Positions 40,995 through 49,722 of a stretch of DNA of 64,000 bases are shown piece after piece. Location of the stretch: the NCBI RefSeq assembly GCF_001424485.1, contig NZ_LMQC01000004.1, positions 22,408 through 86,407 of the forward strand, in the 5' to 3' direction. The stretch comes from Modestobacter sp. Leaf380. Its GTDB lineage: Bacteria; Actinomycetota; Actinomycetes; Mycobacteriales; Geodermatophilaceae. The notes below the pieces were generated by a model. The model was not told the origin of the DNA, ran no database searches, and saw only the letters and a list, made by a program, of their open reading frames with translations. Both the position numbers and the translations under genes were made by a program. How positions within the stretch are numbered: position 1 is the first letter of the stretch; every line of letters starts with the position of its first letter.

Positions 40995-42548
40995 ATGTCC
41001 CTCACCGAAGAAGCCACCGGTCAGTCCCTCCGCCAGATCGGCGCCCTCGTGCGCGACGCCCGGCGCCACCACGGGCTGACCCAGACCCAGCTCGGCGAGC
41101 GGCTGGGCACCAGCCAGAGCGCCATCGCTCGGATCGAGCAGGGCAACCAGAACCTGACCCTGGAGCTGCTGGGCCGGCTCTCCGCGGCCCTGGACAGCGA
41201 GCTGATCTCCGTGGGCCCCGGCAGCAGCCCCGCCGGTCCCACGCACCTGCGCGTCACCGGCGGCCGCCCGCTGGCCGGCTCGGTCACCGTCAAGTCCAGC
41301 AAGAACGCCGCCGTCGCCCTGCTGTGCGCCTCGCTGCTCAACCGCGGGACGACGACGCTGCGCAACGTGGCCCGGATCGTCGAGGTCGAGCGCATCCTGG
41401 ACGTGCTGCGCTCCATCGGCGTCGTCGCCACCTGGGACGACGCCGGCCGCGACCTGACCATCGTCGTCCCCGAGCAGCTGGACCTGGCCGCCATCGACGC
41501 CGACGCCGCCCGCCGGACCCGCAGCATCATCATGTTCCTGGGCCCGCTCATCCACCGGGAGCCCGACTTCCGGCTGCCCTACGCCGGCGGATGCGACCTG
41601 GGCACCCGCACCATCGAGCCGCACATGATCGCGCTGCGGCACTTCGGGCTGGAGATCGAGGCGCACGCCGGGGAGTACCAGGCCACCGTCACCGAGCCCG
41701 AGGCCCGCGACCGCACGATCGTGCTCACCGAGCGCGGGGACACCGTCACCGAGAACGCCCTGCTGGCCGCCGCCCGGCACGACGGGCGCACCACGATCCG
41801 CAACGCCAGCTCCAACTACATGGTCCAGGACCTGTGCCTGTACCTGGAGCTGCTCGGCGTCCGGATCGACGGCTTCGGCACCACCACCCTGGTCGTGCAC
41901 GGGCGCACCGTGCTCGACGCCGAGGTCGACTACACACCCTCCGAGGACCCGGTCGAGGCCATGAGCCTGCTCACCGCCGGCATCGTCACCGGCTCCGAGC
42001 TGACCGTGTGCCGCGCGCCGATCGAGTTCCTGGAGATCGAGCTGGCCATCCTCGGGGAGATGGGGCTGCGCTACGACCTCTCCGCGGAGTACCCGGCCGA
42101 CAACGGCCGCACCCGGCTGGTGGACGTCACCATCCACCCCTCGGAGCTCAAGGCGCCCATCGACAAGGTGCACCCGATGCCCTTCCCGGGCCTCAACATC
42201 GACAACCTGCCGTTCTTCGCCGTCATCGCGGCGACCGCGACCGGCGGCACCCTGATCCACGACTGGGTCTACGACAACCGGGCGATCCACCTGTCCGACC
42301 TGACCCGGCTGGGCGCCGACGTGCGCCTGCTGGACCCGCACCGGGTGCTGGTCACCGGGCCCACCCGCTGGTCCGGGGCCGAGATCGTGTGCCCGCCCGC
42401 ACTGCGCCCGGCGGTCTGCATCCTGCTGGCCATGCTCGCGGCCAAGGGGGACTCGGTGCTGCGCAACGTGGACATCATCGCCCGCGGCTACGAGCACCTG
42501 TACGAGCGGCTGGTCGAGATGGGCGCCCAGATCGAGGTCTTCCACTGA
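40995..42548 (+). CDS. HTH (Xre)-MurA fusion: UDP-GlcNAc 1-carboxyvinyltransferase with DNA-binding domain
   Basis: 517 residues. An Xre/Cro HTH (about 12-67; LTQTQLGERLGTSQSAIARIEQG) is fused to a complete EPSP-like MurA domain (about 85-517). The MurA part keeps the substrate Lys in SSKNAA (Lys103) and the catalytic loop GGCDLGTRTIEPH with Cys200, the PEP-adduct/fosfomycin residue. A typical MurA is about 420-440 residues, so the extra 80 are the HTH. The protein could both catalyse the first peptidoglycan step and repress its promoter according to substrate level. Alternatively it senses UDP-GlcNAc only. Canonical murA is expected elsewhere in the genome. Confidence 0.9.
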   Translation: MSLTEEATGQSLRQIGALVRDARRHHGLTQTQLGERLGTSQSAIARIEQGNQNLTLELLGRLSAALDSELISVGPGSSPAGPTHLRVTGGRPLAGSVTVKSSKNAAVALLCASLLNRGTTTLRNVARIVEVERILDVLRSIGVVATWDDAGRDLTIVVPEQLDLAAIDADAARRTRSIIMFLGPLIHREPDFRLPYAGGCDLGTRTIEPHMIALRHFGLEIEAHAGEYQATVTEPEARDRTIVLTERGDTVTENALLAAARHDGRTTIRNASSNYMVQDLCLYLELLGVRIDGFGTTTLVVHGRTVLDAEVDYTPSEDPVEAMSLLTAGIVTGSELTVCRAPIEFLEIELAILGEMGLRYDLSAEYPADNGRTRLVDVTIHPSELKAPIDKVHPMPFPGLNIDNLPFFAVIAATATGGTLIHDWVYDNRAIHLSDLTRLGADVRLLDPHRVLVTGPTRWSGAEIVCPPALRPAVCILLAMLAAKGDSVLRNVDIIARGYEHLYERLVEMGAQIEVFH

Positions 42549-42573
42549 GCACCCGCTCGAGCTGAGCACGTCG

Positions 42574-42594
42574 GTGCACTGAGAGCACTACGGT
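42574..42594 (+). promoter_or_regulatory. HxlR promoter and operator
   Basis: An interrupted inverted repeat GTGCACTGAGAGCAC (42574-42588) directly precedes TACGGT (42589-42594), 6 nt before the GTG start. Its position fits autoregulation. Confidence 0.45.
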
Positions 42595-42600
42595 GGGCAC

Positions 42601-42951
42601 GTGGACGACGACCTCTGCCTCCCCGAGTGCGGGATCGCCCGGTTCCTGACCCTGCTCGACGGTCCCTGGGCGACCCTGATCACCCGCGAGCTCATGCACG
42701 GCCCGCGGCGGTTCACCGAACTGCGGGACCAGCTCCCGGGCATCAGCGCGCACACCCTGACCAACCGGCTGCGCAGGTTCACCGCCCACGGCCTGGTCAC
42801 CCGGACCGCCTACGCCGAGATCCCGCCGCGCGTGGTGTACGAGCTGACCCCCATCGGCCAGGAGCTGCGGCCCGTGCTGACCGCGATGAACGCCTGGGCC
42901 CTGTCGGTCCCGGAGAGCACCTTCCGCCCGGAGGTCGGCGCCCCCGCCTGA
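42601..42951 (+). CDS. HxlR-family transcriptional regulator
   Basis: 116 residues with a winged helix: DGPWATLITRELMHGPRRFTELRDQLPGISAHTLTNRLRRF is diagnostic of HxlR. Cys6 and Cys10 near the N-terminus (LCLPECGI) could be a thiol or electrophile sensor as in HxlR/HypR relatives. Leaderless GTG start. No obvious regulated enzyme is adjacent; the operator before its own start suggests autoregulation. Confidence 0.92.
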   Translation: MDDDLCLPECGIARFLTLLDGPWATLITRELMHGPRRFTELRDQLPGISAHTLTNRLRRFTAHGLVTRTAYAEIPPRVVYELTPIGQELRPVLTAMNAWALSVPESTFRPEVGAPA

Positions 42952-42988
42952 CGGCGGCGCCCGGGCGACCGACCCGGGCACGGGTGCC

Positions 42989-43522
42989 CTACCGGGTCAG
43001 CAGCACCGCGACGCCGGCGCACGCGACCGACCACAGGACGCTGGTCAGGGTGCCGATGATGAAGCGCTCGGCGGCCGCCGACGCCTTCAGCTCGGCGAAG
43101 CGGCCCAGGCCCTTCACCGCCAGCACCACCGGCAGCCCCTCGGGCCAGCCGGCCAGCAGCGTGCCGGCCACCGCCACCCGCTCGAGCACCCCGATCCAGG
43201 CCCCACCGCGCAGCACCTCCGGGTCGCCCACTCCCCCGGCCGCCGACGCCCGGGTCGGGTCGGCGGCGGTGAGCACTGCCGTGGCCACCGGGCCGCCTCC
43301 CAGGCCCGCGGCCAGCACCGCGACCACCGCCCCGGCTGCGGCGACCCCGTCACCGGCCGGTCCGGCGCCCCAGGCCAGCGTGGCGCTCACGGCCAGCAGG
43401 GCGACCAGCGAGAGCGCACCCCACGGTCGGCGCCCCCGCTCCCGGCGGCCCAGCAGCACGACCCCGCCCAGCAGCGGGGTCAGCCCCAGCGCCACCAACG
43501 CGAGCACCGTCACGCCCGTCAC
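42989..43522 (-). CDS. Membrane protein partner of SatD-like gene
   Basis: 177 residues with about five hydrophobic helices (near 4-25, 36-60, 70-85, 115-140 and 150-175). LAVKGLGRFAELKASAAAERFIIGTLTSVLWS near the C-terminus looks conserved. No family recognised. GTG 43522 overlaps the stop of the SatD-like gene by 4 bp, so the pair is co-translated; SatD proteins often accompany small membrane proteins (for example DUF3307 in Firmicutes). Confidence 0.75.
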   Translation of the reverse strand: MTGVTVLALVALGLTPLLGGVVLLGRRERGRRPWGALSLVALLAVSATLAWGAGPAGDGVAAAGAVVAVLAAGLGGGPVATAVLTAADPTRASAAGGVGDPEVLRGGAWIGVLERVAVAGTLLAGWPEGLPVVLAVKGLGRFAELKASAAAERFIIGTLTSVLWSVACAGVAVLLTR

Positions 43523-44106
43523 CGACCCACGGCTCGGCGCAGCAGGCGGGCCAACGGGAGGTGCAGGTCGCGCTCGGTCTCCCAGAGCCCCGCGGCCAGC
43601 CGCTGCCCGACCGCCTGCCGGCTGACCCCCAGCTCGGTGGCGGTCTCGGCCTGGGTGCGCCCGGCCTCGACCAGGTCGACGGCCTCCCACGCCTGGGGGC
43701 TGCGTCGCTGCACCAGCACGGTGAGCGCGGTGGCCACGGCCTGCGCGTCGGCGGCGGCCTCGGCGTCCTCACCGCGGACGGCGACCCGTGAGGGGCGCTG
43801 CTTGGCGGCGTCGACAGCGCGGCGGGCGCGCAGGAACGCCGACCCCGTGGCCGCCCGGGTGGACTCCGGCAGCGGGGTGGCGACCGGCCCGGCGCCGATG
43901 CCGATGCTCCACCCGCCGTCCCGGACCAGCCGAGCCAGCACGGACACCACCTGGTGCGGGTCGTCGAGGACGCCCTGGAACTCGTCGCCGGCGGTCCGCT
44001 CGAAGCCGAGCACCACGGGCACGTCGGCCAGGGCGGCGAGCACCCCGGCGACCCGGTCGGCACCCCGACGGCTGTCGCGCTGGTCGACGGTCATGACGTA
44101 CGGCAC
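43519..44106 (-). CDS. SatD-like regulatory protein with C-terminal HTH
   Basis: 195 residues. The start YVMTVDQRDSRRGADRV and TAGDEFQGVL fit the SatD family (nucleotidyl-cyclase-like fold remnant). The C-terminus carries a sigma-like helix-turn-helix (AGRTQAETATELGVSRQAVGQRL). Likely a DNA-binding regulator that senses an unknown ligand with its N-domain. GTG 44106 is used as in related proteins; ATG 44094 is an alternative. The upstream AT-richer region contains CTTGCTCCGC..GAGGCAAG, a possible operator. Confidence 0.7.
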   Translation of the reverse strand: MPYVMTVDQRDSRRGADRVAGVLAALADVPVVLGFERTAGDEFQGVLDDPHQVVSVLARLVRDGGWSIGIGAGPVATPLPESTRAATGSAFLRARRAVDAAKQRPSRVAVRGEDAEAAADAQAVATALTVLVQRRSPQAWEAVDLVEAGRTQAETATELGVSRQAVGQRLAAGLWETERDLHLPLARLLRRAVGR

Positions 44107-44175
44107 CAGGAAAGGATGACAGCTTGCCTCAAGCGGAGCAAGGCCTGTGCCTTGGCGGCCACCGACGTCGCAGGC

Positions 44176-44640
44176 TCAGCCGGCGTCGGCCTCGGGCGGG
44201 AACCCACCCGTGGCGACCGGCCCCCAGCGGACCGGCGTCACCCGGATCAGCGACTTGCCCTGACGCACCATGGCCTCGCGGTACTCGTCCCAGTCCGGGT
44301 GCTCGCCGCTGATCGAGCGGAAGTACTCGACCAGGGGCTCCACGGACTCGGGCAGGTCCAGCACCTCGGCGGTGCCGTCGACCTGGACCCAGGGGCCGTC
44401 GAAGTCGTCGGAGAGCACCACCACGGTGACCCGTCCGTCGCGCTTGGCGTTCCTCGTCTTGGCCCGCTGCGGGTAGGTCGACACCACGATCCGGCCCTCG
44501 CTGTCCACCCCGCAGCTGACCGGGGAGATCTGCGGCTCCCCGTCGGCGCGGCGGGTCATCAGCAGGGCCTTGTGGCGCGGGCGCAGGAAGGCGAGGAGGC
44601 CGTCGCGGTCGACCCGGTCGGCGGTGGCGGTCTTCGGCAT
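44176..44640 (-). CDS. PPOX-class F420-dependent oxidoreductase
   Basis: 154 residues. RHKALLMTRRADGEPQISPVSCGVDSEGRIVVSTYPQRAKTRNAKRD follows the pyridoxamine-phosphate-oxidase-like split barrel of the F420 class (TIGR03618 type). The second half has GPWVQVDGTAEVLDLPE and SGEHPDWDEYREAM. Probably reduces an unknown substrate with F420H2 in the cytoplasm. With the Ddn-like gene at 4166 this is the second likely F420 enzyme in the window, so the host makes F420. Confidence 0.88.
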   Translation of the reverse strand: MPKTATADRVDRDGLLAFLRPRHKALLMTRRADGEPQISPVSCGVDSEGRIVVSTYPQRAKTRNAKRDGRVTVVVLSDDFDGPWVQVDGTAEVLDLPESVEPLVEYFRSISGEHPDWDEYREAMVRQGKSLIRVTPVRWGPVATGGFPPEADAG

Positions 44641-44746
44641 GGCGTCGACGCTACGACGAGGGTCCGACAGCCGCCCCACCGTGGGCCCCGCCACCTCCGG
44701 GGGGCGTCCGTGTGTGCGGGTCCCCGGTCTGTGTTGGGATTCCGGC

Positions 44747-46069
44747 ATGGCCGACGCACAGCACGACGACGAGAGCGTCGACCCGGCAGGGTCAGCGGAG
44801 CACACGGGGTCCGCCCACACGGGGTCCGCCCACACCGGATCCACCAAGGTCCCCCCGGCGGACTTCCACGACGACTCCGGCGAGCCGCCCTCGGAGACCA
44901 CCGCACCGGCCCCGTCCCCCGAGCGCTCGGCCCGGCTGAGCGCGGCCACCCGGGTGATGGCCACCTTCTCCTGGCGCCTGCTGCTGATCACCGGGGCGGT
45001 CGTCGTGGTGGGCTACGTGCTCGGGGTGCTGTGGGCCCCGGTCCTGCTCCCCGTCGTGCTGGGCCTGCTGTTCTCCACCGTCATGTGGCCGCTGGCCAAG
45101 CTGCTGCGCCGGGCCAAGTTCCCGCCCGCGCTGGCCGCGCTCACCACCGTCGTGCTCTTCCTGGCCGCCTTCGTCGGCATCATCGCCGCCATCGCACCGC
45201 CCGTCGTCTCCCAGGTGAACGAGCTCGCCGACGGGGTCAGCTCGGGACTGCAGAGCGTCCAGGACTGGCTGTCCGGCCCGCCGTTCGACCTGGGCGAGGA
45301 GCAGATCGGCAGCTACGTCGACCAGGCCATCAACCAGCTGCAGTCCAGCGCGGGCGACATCGCCAACTTCGCACTCACCGGCGCCAGCGCGATCGGCACG
45401 GGCGTCGTGAACCTGGTGCTGGCCCTGGTGCTGACCTTCTTCTTCCTCAAGGACGGCCCCCGCTTCCTGCCCTGGCTGGCCGCGCAGACCGGCCCCCGGG
45501 CGGCCCCGCACGTCGCCGAGCTGTCCCACCAGAGCTGGCGCACCCTGTCGGAGTTCATCCGGCAGCAGGCACTGGTCGGCTTCATCGACGCCGCCGGCAT
45601 CGGGCTGGGGCTGCTCGTCCTCGGCGTCCCGCTGGTGCTCCCGCTGGCCGTGATCACCTTCTTCGCCGCGTTCATCCCGATCATCGGTGCCTTCGTCGCC
45701 GGCGGCTTCGCCGTCCTCATCGCCCTGGTGAGCAACGGGTTCGGCACCGCTCTGTGGGTGCTGGTCGTCGTCGTCCTGGTGCAGCAGATCGAGGGCAACG
45801 TCCTGCAGCCGATCCTGCAGGGCCGCGGGCTCAAGCTGCACGCCGGCGTCGTGATCCTGGCGGTCACGGCGGGGTCCAGCCTGGCCGGCATCATCGGCGC
45901 GTTCCTCGCCGTCCCCGTCGCCGCGCTCATCGCGGTGGGCTACCGCTACGCCCGGGACCAGCTCGACGGCCGGCACCCCGAACGCGACGAGGAGGGCCGG
46001 GTGCCCGAGATCGTCGGGGACGCCGACGGCGCCCGGCTCACCATGAGCAAGGCACCCGTCCAGGACTGA
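44747..46069 (+). CDS. AI-2E (YhhQ/PerM) family transporter
   Basis: 440 residues. The first ~70 are a charged, disordered cytoplasmic tail with an HTGSA direct repeat (15-bp units near 44798-44840). Then about eight helices follow, with the family signature regions LVLALVLTFFFLKDGPRFL and, in the C-half, VLVVVVLVQQIEGNVLQPILQGR, which matches the conserved Q-x-E-N/G-N-x-L-x-P-x-I motif. Exports small molecules; a true AI-2 role is unproven outside E. coli TqsA. Confidence 0.9.
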   Translation: MADAQHDDESVDPAGSAEHTGSAHTGSAHTGSTKVPPADFHDDSGEPPSETTAPAPSPERSARLSAATRVMATFSWRLLLITGAVVVVGYVLGVLWAPVLLPVVLGLLFSTVMWPLAKLLRRAKFPPALAALTTVVLFLAAFVGIIAAIAPPVVSQVNELADGVSSGLQSVQDWLSGPPFDLGEEQIGSYVDQAINQLQSSAGDIANFALTGASAIGTGVVNLVLALVLTFFFLKDGPRFLPWLAAQTGPRAAPHVAELSHQSWRTLSEFIRQQALVGFIDAAGIGLGLLVLGVPLVLPLAVITFFAAFIPIIGAFVAGGFAVLIALVSNGFGTALWVLVVVVLVQQIEGNVLQPILQGRGLKLHAGVVILAVTAGSSLAGIIGAFLAVPVAALIAVGYRYARDQLDGRHPERDEEGRVPEIVGDADGARLTMSKAPVQD

Positions 46070-46082
46070 GGACGGCGCCGGC

Positions 46083-46337
46083 TCAGCGGGGCCGGCGCAC
46101 CCGGACCGGCCCGCGGGCGGTGGCGACGTCGACCACCTCACCCCGCTGGGTCACCTGCACCTCGCCCCGCGCCGCCAGCCGCCCGGCGGCCGCCCGGGCG
46201 GCGGGCATGAGGTCCCGCCAGTCGTCCGGGGAGAGCGCGCGCGCCGCGTCCGAGGGGCAGATGGACGACGTCGACGCGCGGGCGTCCAGCAGCTCGCCGA
46301 TGGTCCGCTCCAGCGCGGCGTCGGGGGTCTCGCTCAC
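46083..46337 (-). CDS. DUF3253 protein
   Basis: 84 residues. TIGELLDARASTSSICPSDAARALSPDDWRDLMPAARAAAGRLAARGEV is the DUF3253 pattern (short winged-helix-like). Function unknown. GTG 46337 gives the normal length; the frame extends to 46385. Convergent with the AI-2E gene, 13 bp apart. Confidence 0.8.
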   Translation of the reverse strand: MSETPDAALERTIGELLDARASTSSICPSDAARALSPDDWRDLMPAARAAAGRLAARGEVQVTQRGEVVDVATARGPVRVRRPR

Positions 46338-46450
46338 CCCGTGAGCGTCACCCTCCCCCGTCCGGGGCGCCAGCGGGGGCACCATGGGAATGCCCCGGGT
46401 CCTCCCGGGGCTGCAGGGACAGACCGTCGTACCCCAGGAGGGACCCCACC

Positions 46451-47386
46451 GTGCCGCTGAGTCCCGAGGACCTCGTCGAGCTCACGCCCCAGGCGCAGCT
46501 GCTCGTCGAGCGCACCGCCGCCGACGAGCTCGTGCTGGTGCACGACCTGGCCGGGGAGTTCGACGCCGCGCACGCCGGCGCGCTGGCGGGGTCGCACCTG
46601 CTGGCCAGCCTGCCGCACGAGGTCGTGGCCCGCTTCGACGCCGACGCGCTGGTGGACTACCGGGGCCACCGGCCGCGGATCACCTTCTCCGGTGACCACT
46701 ACGAGTCCTTCGCGGCCCCGGAGATCACGCTGTACTCCGTCGAGGACGACAGCGGCACGCCGTTCCTGCTGCTGCACGGCACCGAGCCGGACTTCGCCTG
46801 GGAGCGCTTCGCGCAGTCCGTGCTGGGCCTGGTCGAGCAGCTCGGGGTCACCCGGATGGTGATGCTGCAGGCCATCCCGATGCCGGTGCCGCACACCCGG
46901 CCGGTCACGGTCACCGCGCACGCCACGCGCCGGGAGCTGATCGCCACCTACCCCGTGTACTGGGGCGAGATGCGCATCCCGGGCAGCGCCGGTGCCCTGC
47001 TGGAGCTGCGGGCCGGGGAGGCCGGGGTGGACGCCCTGGGCATCGCCGCCCACGTGCCGCACTACCTGGCCCAGGCCACCTACCCCGCGGCCTCGCTGAC
47101 GCTGCTGGAGCACCTGGAGACGCTGTCGGGGCTCACCCTGCCCACCGAGGCGCTCGCCGAGGCCGCGCAGGCCAACCGCACCGAGATCGACGAGCAGATC
47201 GGCCGCTCGGAGGAGAACACCGCGGTGGTGGCCCAGCTGGAGGCGCAGTTCGACAGCTTCTCCGCCGCCCGGGAGGGCACCGGCCTGCTGGGCTCCTCGG
47301 GCGAGGTGCCCACCGGTGACGAGCTGGGCGACCAGATCGAGGCGTTCCTGGCCGAGCAGGACCGTCGGGGCAACCGCGGCGACTGA
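46451..47386 (+). CDS. PAC2-family (proteasome assembly chaperone-like) protein
   Basis: 311 residues. The PAC2 fold is supported by VDYRGHRPRITFSGDHYESFAAPEITLYSVEDDSGTPFLLLHGTEPDFAWERF and by VTRMVMLQAIPMPVPHTRPV. A helical C-terminus (about 235-300) follows. Actinobacterial members include DUF75/PAC2 proteins near proteasome genes; no proteasome genes are visible here. AGGAGGG precedes the GTG start at 46451. Confidence 0.88.
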   Translation: MPLSPEDLVELTPQAQLLVERTAADELVLVHDLAGEFDAAHAGALAGSHLLASLPHEVVARFDADALVDYRGHRPRITFSGDHYESFAAPEITLYSVEDDSGTPFLLLHGTEPDFAWERFAQSVLGLVEQLGVTRMVMLQAIPMPVPHTRPVTVTAHATRRELIATYPVYWGEMRIPGSAGALLELRAGEAGVDALGIAAHVPHYLAQATYPAASLTLLEHLETLSGLTLPTEALAEAAQANRTEIDEQIGRSEENTAVVAQLEAQFDSFSAAREGTGLLGSSGEVPTGDELGDQIEAFLAEQDRRGNRGD

Positions 47387-47421
47387 GCCGCGGCCGCCCG
47401 TCCGGGGCCCTGGCGGACCGC

Positions 47422-48699
47422 TCAGTCGCGGGTGCGGGTGAGGGCGAAGGCCAGCGCACCGGCGACCCCGACGGCGGCGAAGACGTAGAACCCCCACGGG
47501 AACGCGATCCCGGCCCCGAGCAGCGCCCCGCCGATGAGCGGGCCGGAGATCGCCCCCACCCGGCCGACACCGGCCGACCAGCCCAGCGCGGTGGCCCGCA
47601 CGTGCGGCGGGTGGTTGGAGCTGGTGAACGCGTAGACCAGCACCTGGGCGCTGAACACGAAGCAGCCGGTCAGGAAGACCATCGCGTAGATCCCGGCGAG
47701 GGGCAGCCGGATCGACAACAGCGCCAGGAACACCGCGCCGGCGGCGAACCAGGCCATCCCGGCCCGCCGGGAGCCGATCCGGTCGGCCACCTGGCCGGCG
47801 ACCAACAGCCCGGCGACGGCGCCCAGGTTCAGCGCCAGCAGGAAGGCCAGCGCGGCGCCCAGGTCGTAGCCGGCCTCGCGCATGATGGTGGGCAGCCAGC
47901 TGTTGAGCCCGTAGACCAGCAGCAGGCCCATGAACGAGGTGACGCCGATGGCCAGCGTCGTCCTGCGGTACGCCGGGGAGAACAGCGTGCGCACCGTCGT
48001 CCCGGCCGAGGTCGGCTCGGGCGCGGCCGTCGGGTCCTCCAGCGCCAGGCCGTACGCCGAGGCGACCTGCTCGGCCTCGGCCCGCCGGCCGTGCGCGACC
48101 AGGTAGGACGGCGACTCCGGCAGGTGCGCGACCATCAGCGGCACGAGCACCAGGGCCGGCAGTGCACCGATGACGAACATCCAGCGCCAGCCGATCGGCT
48201 CGACGACCACGATCGCCAGCGCGGCGGTCGCCACGGCGCCCACGTGGTAGCCGGTCATCACGGTGGTGGTGGCCCGCCCGGCCCGCCGGGAGAACTCGTT
48301 GACCAGCGCGATCGCCGTCGGCAGGCAGCCGCCCAGCCCGATCCCGGCGAGGAAGCGCAGGCCGCCGAACACCCAGGCGTTCGGCGCCGCGGCACAGGCC
48401 AGGGTGAGCAACGAGAACGCGATCACCGCACCGATGAGCGCCTTGCGCCGCCCGACCACGTCGGTGAGCGCGCCGATGGACAGCGCCCCGATCGTCATGC
48501 CGACCAGCCCGGCGGTGATGACGGCGGTCGCCCCGGCCGCCGTCAGCCCCCAGACCTCCGGCGTCTGCAGGGTGGGGACGACGGTGCCGACCACGACGAG
48601 GTCGAACCCGTCGAGCAGCACGGCGACCCAGCAGAGCGGGGCCACCCAGCCGGCGGCCCGGGTGACCGCGCCGGGCGCGGTACGGGTGGGAGTGGACAC
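47422..48699 (-). CDS. MFS transporter, aromatic acid:H+ symporter (AAHS) type
   Basis: 425 residues, 12 helices. VLLDGFDLVVVGTVVPTL in helix 1 is the AAHS D-G-F-D motif. GALTDVVGRRKALI (loop 2-3) and RFLAGIGLGGCLPTAIALVNEF complete the signature. It probably imports benzoate- or protocatechuate-like acids. GGAGGA lies just before GTG 48699. Confidence 0.9.
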   Translation of the reverse strand: MSTPTRTAPGAVTRAAGWVAPLCWVAVLLDGFDLVVVGTVVPTLQTPEVWGLTAAGATAVITAGLVGMTIGALSIGALTDVVGRRKALIGAVIAFSLLTLACAAAPNAWVFGGLRFLAGIGLGGCLPTAIALVNEFSRRAGRATTTVMTGYHVGAVATAALAIVVVEPIGWRWMFVIGALPALVLVPLMVAHLPESPSYLVAHGRRAEAEQVASAYGLALEDPTAAPEPTSAGTTVRTLFSPAYRRTTLAIGVTSFMGLLLVYGLNSWLPTIMREAGYDLGAALAFLLALNLGAVAGLLVAGQVADRIGSRRAGMAWFAAGAVFLALLSIRLPLAGIYAMVFLTGCFVFSAQVLVYAFTSSNHPPHVRATALGWSAGVGRVGAISGPLIGGALLGAGIAFPWGFYVFAAVGVAGALAFALTRTRD

Positions 48700-48799
48700 G
48701 GGTCCTCCAGACGTCGACGCTGACCCGCCGACCCTGGGCCCCCGCTGTGCGTCCCGCCAGTCCGCGCTTCCGCTGACCGGGAACGTGCAGCCGGGCAGT

Positions 48800-49666
48800 T
48801 CAGGCGAAGACGATGGTCTTCGCGCCGTCCACGATGACCCGGTCCTCGACGTGCCAGGTCACGGCCTGGGCGAGCACCTGGCGCTCGACGTAGCGGCCCA
48901 CCCGGCGCATGTCCTCGACGGTGGCGCGGTGGTCGATCCGGGCCACCTCCTGCTCGATGATCGGCCCGGCGTCGAGTTCGGCGGTCACGTAGTGTGCGGT
49001 GGCGCCGATCAGCTTCACGCCCCGGTCGGCGGCGGCCTGGTAGGGGTTCGCGCCGACGAAGGCCGGCAGGAAGCTGTGGTGGATGTTGATCAGCCGCTCC
49101 GGGAACCGGGCGCAGAACCCCGGCGACACGATCTGCATGTAGCGGGCCAGCACCACGAGGTCGCAGTCCCCGACCAGCTCCAGTGCGCGGGCCTCGGCCT
49201 CGGCCTTGGTCGCTGGGGTCACCGGCACGTGGTGGAACGGGACGCCGTGCGCGGCCGCCACCGGCTCGAGGTCGGGGTGGTTGGAGATGACCACGGCGAT
49301 CTCGGCGCGCAGGTCACCGGCGGAGACCCGGTAGAGCAGCTCCTGCAGCACGTGATCGGTCTTCGACACGAACACCGCCAGCCGGGGCCGCTCGTCGGCC
49401 AGCACCAGCCGCCAGGTCAGCTGCCACTCCCCCGCCAGGGCCGCCAGCTGGGCCTCCAGCTCCGCCCGGCGGACAGCCAGGTCGGCCAGCACGAACTCCA
49501 GCCGCAGGGTGAACGTGCCCCCGGAGGGGTCCGAGCTGTGCTGCTGGGAGTCGGTGATGTTCGCGCCGGCGTCGGCCATCAGCCGGGACAGCACGGCCAC
49601 GATGCCCGGGCGGTCGGGGCAGCGGACGACGAGACGGCCGAGATCGGTCAGGGAGGGAGCGGACAC
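48800..49666 (-). CDS. purU: Formyltetrahydrofolate deformylase
   Basis: 288 residues. The N-terminal ACT domain (about 10-90) holds CPDRPGIVAVLSRLMADAGANITDSQQHS. The formyltransferase-like catalytic domain follows with LARYMQIVSP, INIHHSFLPAFVGANPY and GATAHYVTAELDAGPIIEQEV, matching PurU. The catalytic Asn-His-Asp set is provided by N in SNHPD, H in HHSFLP and D in ELDAGP. It releases formate from 10-formyl-THF and balances the one-carbon pool. GGGAGGA precedes GTG 49666. Confidence 0.95.
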   Translation of the reverse strand: MSAPSLTDLGRLVVRCPDRPGIVAVLSRLMADAGANITDSQQHSSDPSGGTFTLRLEFVLADLAVRRAELEAQLAALAGEWQLTWRLVLADERPRLAVFVSKTDHVLQELLYRVSAGDLRAEIAVVISNHPDLEPVAAAHGVPFHHVPVTPATKAEAEARALELVGDCDLVVLARYMQIVSPGFCARFPERLINIHHSFLPAFVGANPYQAAADRGVKLIGATAHYVTAELDAGPIIEQEVARIDHRATVEDMRRVGRYVERQVLAQAVTWHVEDRVIVDGAKTIVFA

Positions 49667-49722
49667 GGCTGGACATCCTCCCAGGTGGCCGGGCCGACGG
49701 GGCGCTCAGGCCGGGGCGCCGG

